Of a DNA stretch of 21,372 bases, positions 18,653-21,372 are shown in pieces. Position numbers and translations under genes: made by a program. The stretch's first letter is position 1. Each line of letters begins with the position of its first letter. The notes under the pieces were generated by a model that was not told the origin of the DNA, searched no databases, and saw nothing but the letters and a program-made list of their open reading frames with translations. Source of the DNA: Pigoraptor vietnamica (lineage: Eukaryota; Opisthokonta; Filasterea); assembly GCA_943704525.1 (NCBI GenBank), contig CALSCQ010001156.1, positions 1 through 21,372 of the forward strand, in the 5' to 3' direction.

Positions 18653-19862
18653 ATGTGTGCTGACGTCGACATGGCGAAGCTCAAGGCTTACGTTCAGGTT
18701 ACGAAGGACTCTGGTGAGTGTCGCGGTCGCGCTCTTCATTAGCCCACGGCTTGCACTGACCCCATCTTCCTGCCATTAGGCCCCGGCCCCGCCTGCTATG
18801 GCCTCCCTTCGACGATTGGCAGCCCCGGCAAGCAGTCGGTGGACGTGTCTATGAAGTACAGCCCGGCGTACACGTTCGGCATGCGCCTGGATATGGGCGG
18901 TGCTGTCGGTGGGTTGCGTGCCTGTGGCTGTGAGTTGGCGCTTGGCGATGTGTGGTGATGTCCAACTTGACCATTCGCTTTTTTCGCGCACAGGCCAGAA
19001 GTCCGTGAGCCCTGGCCCCGCGGCCGTGCTGCCCATGGTCGACCGCAACGGCAACAAGGGCGGCCAGCCTGCGTACTCTATCCAGACACGCAAGATTAGC
19101 TTTGTGACGAAGAGTGGGTGCTTCGGCCAAGCAATTGGGCACATGTGCATCCGCTTTCAAAAAGTTCGCTCTTCATATATCTTTGCGCGCATTCCTGACG
19201 AGTGCGCTCCTTGTTGTGCAGACGCGACGTTCGTGCCCGGCCCCGGCGCATACTGCCCCGAGAAGTCGCTCATTCCCAAGGAGCGCCACGCCCCCGCGTA
19301 TTCTTTCGGCGCGCGCCTCAACGACTCGAAGAGTGAGTGTCAGAGCCGTTTGCTTACAAATCACGCCGGCATCATCTCACGCACGCACCCCTCTGTTCTC
19401 CCGCAGTGACGGACGGCCCTAGCCCGAACACGTTCAACCTCCCCAGCCTGATTGGGCCCAAGACGTTTACGTCGCGGATTCGCTCTGCCCCGGCGTTCTC
19501 GATGGGCTCGCGCCACAAGCCGCTGATTAGCCTCACGACGCCCGCGCCGGGTGCGTACCGGGACGTCGACCCCAACACGTTCAAGAAGAAGGCGCCGACC
19601 ATTTCGCTGTCGCCGCGCTACAAGGCCGAGCGTGGTGAGTTGGCTTTTGAAGTTGCCCCACGGCATTACACAATTTCGCAAATTTCCTTCATATACTTAC
19701 TTGACGTGTGTGTGTGTGTGTGTCCGCGCAGACTTCAACGCCGTGCCTGGGCCTGGCGCGTACAACCCCGACTTTGCTGCGACGTTCGCGAAGGCGCCGC
19801 GGTCGTCGCTCGGCATCCGCCACTCCGAGTACATGATCAACTTTGTCGACGAAGAGTTCTAA
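18653..19862 (+). CDS. ODF3 (CIMAP1): SHIPPO/ODF3 (CIMAP1)-type ciliary microtubule protein
   Basis: Six exons: 18653-18713, 18780-18908, 18994-19113, 19222-19332, 19407-19634, 19732-19862; 259 residues. The ATG at 18671 has better context (GACATGG) and would give 253, close to the 254 of human ODF3; the first ATG is used here. The protein is made of sperm-tail PG-rich (SHIPPO) repeats: GPGPACYG, SPGPAAV, VPGPGAYCP, GPSPNTF, APGAYRD, VPGPGAYNP, each followed by a PAYSF/PAFSM-like segment. The end GIRHSEYM resembles the human ODF3 end GIKHSDYM recalled from memory. Members bind in or on axonemal microtubules and are found in motile cilia and sperm flagella, so the organism very likely builds a flagellum. 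All five introns are phase 1 and fall just before PG motifs. Confidence 0.93.
19706..19722 (+). repeat. Short (GT)n next to a 3' splice site
   Basis: Eight GT units ending nine bases before the exon at 19732 in the last intron of the ODF3-like gene. It takes the place of a normal polypyrimidine tract. Confidence 0.9.
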
Positions 19863-20261
19863 AGGCACCCGGACACCGTCGCCATGCCCCGCGTGCGCCC
19901 GTCTTCTCGCGTCGCCTTGTTTTTTTTGTGCTTCTTTTTCTCTCGCTCTTGTATCGAACATATTCCAGCGTAAGAAACCCAACGGCCGCGTGCAGCTGCG
20001 CACAACACCCCTGGCGAATGTCTGGCGCGCGAGTGCGACGCCGATGTCTCCTGGCTGGTGCTTCCGCAATGCCGTGCCTCTGCGTGCGTGCAACAGCGCT
20101 TTCATCTCCTTTCTTCTTAGAAAACACAAAACACACATTCACCGTCGTTTCCCGCGCCGTGCGTTCGCGATTGATTAAATCGATTGAAAACCACCGCCTC
20201 TACGCCGTCAGCGCATGCACAAATTCGCTGGCCCAATAGAGACGTCGCCATCGCGTTTACT
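19863..20261. other. Convergent 3' region, ODF3-like and MetRS genes
   Basis: A 399-base gap between facing stop codons. It holds a T-run near 19919 and pyrimidine-rich sequence, and should contain both 3' UTRs. No gene, repeat or canonical AATAAA was seen. Confidence 0.65.
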
Positions 20262-21323
20262 TCAGCCCGCGCGGGCCGTCGCCGATGCAGCAGCAGCCTT
20301 CTTCGCGTCGCCCTTCGCGAAAGTCCCCAACTTCGCAAACTTCGGTGGCGTGGGCCCAAAGCGATGGTGTCGCGCGGCCATTGACAAATGCGCGTGCGCG
20401 AGGCCACGCTCGTTCCCCGGGACGCCCAGAAAGTCCAGTATTCGCTGCGTCTCCGAGGGCATCACCGGCTGCAACAGAATGGCGCCAATGCGCACAGACT
20501 CAAACACAATGTGCAGCGTGCGATCAAGGCGCCGCTTGGCGTCGTCGCTCACAGGGACCCCTTTTTTCACGAGGGACCACGGCGCAATCACCGTCACGAA
20601 CCGATTCGCCTCGCGAAACATGGCCGCGATTTCGTCCAATCCGCGCCCAAACGCAAACGAGTCGTAGGCCTCCGAGACGACCCCTTGCAGCGAAGCGAGC
20701 GCCGACACCATTGTCTGCTCTTCCGGCAACGCAGCACTCCCGTCGAGACCCTGCGATGGCCACGCGCCAGACGCGGAAATGGCAGGCGCCGCACAGCGCG
20801 ACAGGAGATTCCCGATCGAGTCGGCAAGCTCCCCGTTGAGAAGCGCCGTGACCCGTCGGTCCGTGTAGTCGCTGTCGGCCGCCGGTACCCCATCCCGCAG
20901 CAGAAAGTACCGGAATACGTCGACGCCGTACGTGCGCGCCTTCTCGGCCGGGTCCACGACGTTCCCCACGCTCTTGCTCATTTTTTTGCCGTCTCGCGTC
21001 CAGTGCCCATGCGCAAAGACCATGCGCGGCGGCTCAAGCCCCGCGGCCATGAGAAACGCCGGCCAGTAAACCGCGTGAAACCGCAGAATGTCCTTGCCAA
21101 CGACGTGGATATCGGCGGGCCACGCACGCGAGCGCACGTCGCCGCAGTCGAAGTGGTCGGGATAACCGACGACGGTGAGGTAATTTGTGAGTGCGTCGAG
21201 CCAGACGTACATTGTGTGCGCCGGGTCGTCGGGAACCGGGATGCCCCACTGCAGGCGGTCGCGCGTGCGGGAGACGGAGAGGTCTTCTCCGCTCGATTCA
21301 ATGTGGTGGATGAAATTGCGCAC
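20262..21323 (-). CDS. MARS2: Mitochondrial-type methionyl-tRNA synthetase, C-terminal exon
   Basis: A 353-residue exon that begins after an AG acceptor (21324-21325 on the plus strand) and ends in TGA; earlier exons lie past the window. It charges tRNA-Met with methionine, most likely in the mitochondrion. Family hallmarks in order: VRNFIHH, WGIPVPDDPAHTMYVWLDAL, LTVVGYP, HVVGKDILRFHAVYWPAFL, the catalytic KMSKS loop (residues 114-118 of the exon; 20970-20984), VDVFRYFLLRDGVP, DSDYTDRRV, LNGELADSIGNLLSR and the anticodon-domain helices. The order and wording match human MARS2 recalled from memory, and there is no cytosolic-type C-terminal extension, only an Ala/Lys-rich tail. The N-terminal HIGH motif and any targeting peptide are outside the window. 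The ODF3-like gene runs toward it. Confidence 0.94.
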   Translation of the reverse strand: MRNFIHHIESSGEDLSVSRTRDRLQWGIPVPDDPAHTMYVWLDALTNYLTVVGYPDHFDCGDVRSRAWPADIHVVGKDILRFHAVYWPAFLMAAGLEPPRMVFAHGHWTRDGKKMSKSVGNVVDPAEKARTYGVDVFRYFLLRDGVPAADSDYTDRRVTALLNGELADSIGNLLSRCAAPAISASGAWPSQGLDGSAALPEEQTMVSALASLQGVVSEAYDSFAFGRGLDEIAAMFREANRFVTVIAPWSLVKKGVPVSDDAKRRLDRTLHIVFESVRIGAILLQPVMPSETQRILDFLGVPGNERGLAHAHLSMAARHHRFGPTPPKFAKLGTFAKGDAKKAAAASATARAG

Positions 21324-21327
21324 CTAT

Positions 21328-21372
21328 GTGCGTGTGTGTGTGTGGGGGGGGTGGGGGGGGGGGGGGGGGGGG
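21328..21372. repeat. (GT)n and poly-G at the window end
   Basis: GT units pass into a near-pure G run of about 28 bases, inside the intron upstream of the MetRS exon (CA and poly-C on the gene strand). The run ends the window and may be a sequencing or assembly artefact. Confidence 0.9.

Noticed and set aside
21344-21372. Poly-G run as a G-quadruplex or telomere-like end
   Set aside because: It lacks any telomere unit and sits at the sequence edge beside a GT repeat, so an end-of-contig artefact or simple homopolymer is more likely.

Overview
The window is protist-type nuclear DNA: GC-rich coding exons, short GT-AG introns (mostly 80-200 bases), the standard genetic code (TGA, TAG and TAA all end genes) and many GT/CA microsatellites. 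The gene set points to a flagellated unicellular relative of animals (holozoan, for example choanoflagellate-like). It has a true receptor tyrosine kinase, a KIBRA (WWC) homologue, a JTB homologue and a ciliary SHIPPO/ODF3-type protein. An apusomonad or amoebozoan cannot be excluded from sequence alone.

Layout, left to right. 1-53 is an exact copy of part of an exon that lies at 15181-15231, followed by a long GT repeat; this is probably a misjoin at the contig end. 363-1152 (+) holds the 3' exons of a JTB-like membrane protein whose first exon is missing. 2006-8466 (+) is a 2041-residue receptor tyrosine kinase with a huge repetitive beta-helix ectodomain, one membrane span, an intact kinase and a tail with three Y-x-N motifs. 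9152-12097 (+) is an 870-residue KIBRA/WWC homologue, preceded by a short upstream ORF in near-ideal initiation context. 12422-13453 (-) is a small ankyrin plus FYVE zinc finger protein. 14277-17205 (+) is a 12-exon C2 plus AGC kinase of the YPK/SGK type. 17450-17716 (-) is an 88-residue Pro/Met-rich protein. 18653-19862 (+) is an ODF3/CIMAP1-type protein of axonemal microtubules. 20262-21323 (-) is the C-terminal part of a mitochondrial-type methionyl-tRNA synthetase, cut by the window end. The last 30 bases are nearly pure G.

There is no operon logic here. Several genes nevertheless serve the same broad themes: tyrosine-phosphate signalling (receptor kinase), Hippo/polarity signalling (KIBRA), TORC2-AGC signalling (YPK/SGK type), PI3P membranes (FYVE), and the flagellum (ODF3). 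I found no transposon, viral element, tRNA, rRNA or CRISPR array. Exon boundaries were set by eye from GT-AG sites, reading frame and family similarity recalled from memory. No database search was run.
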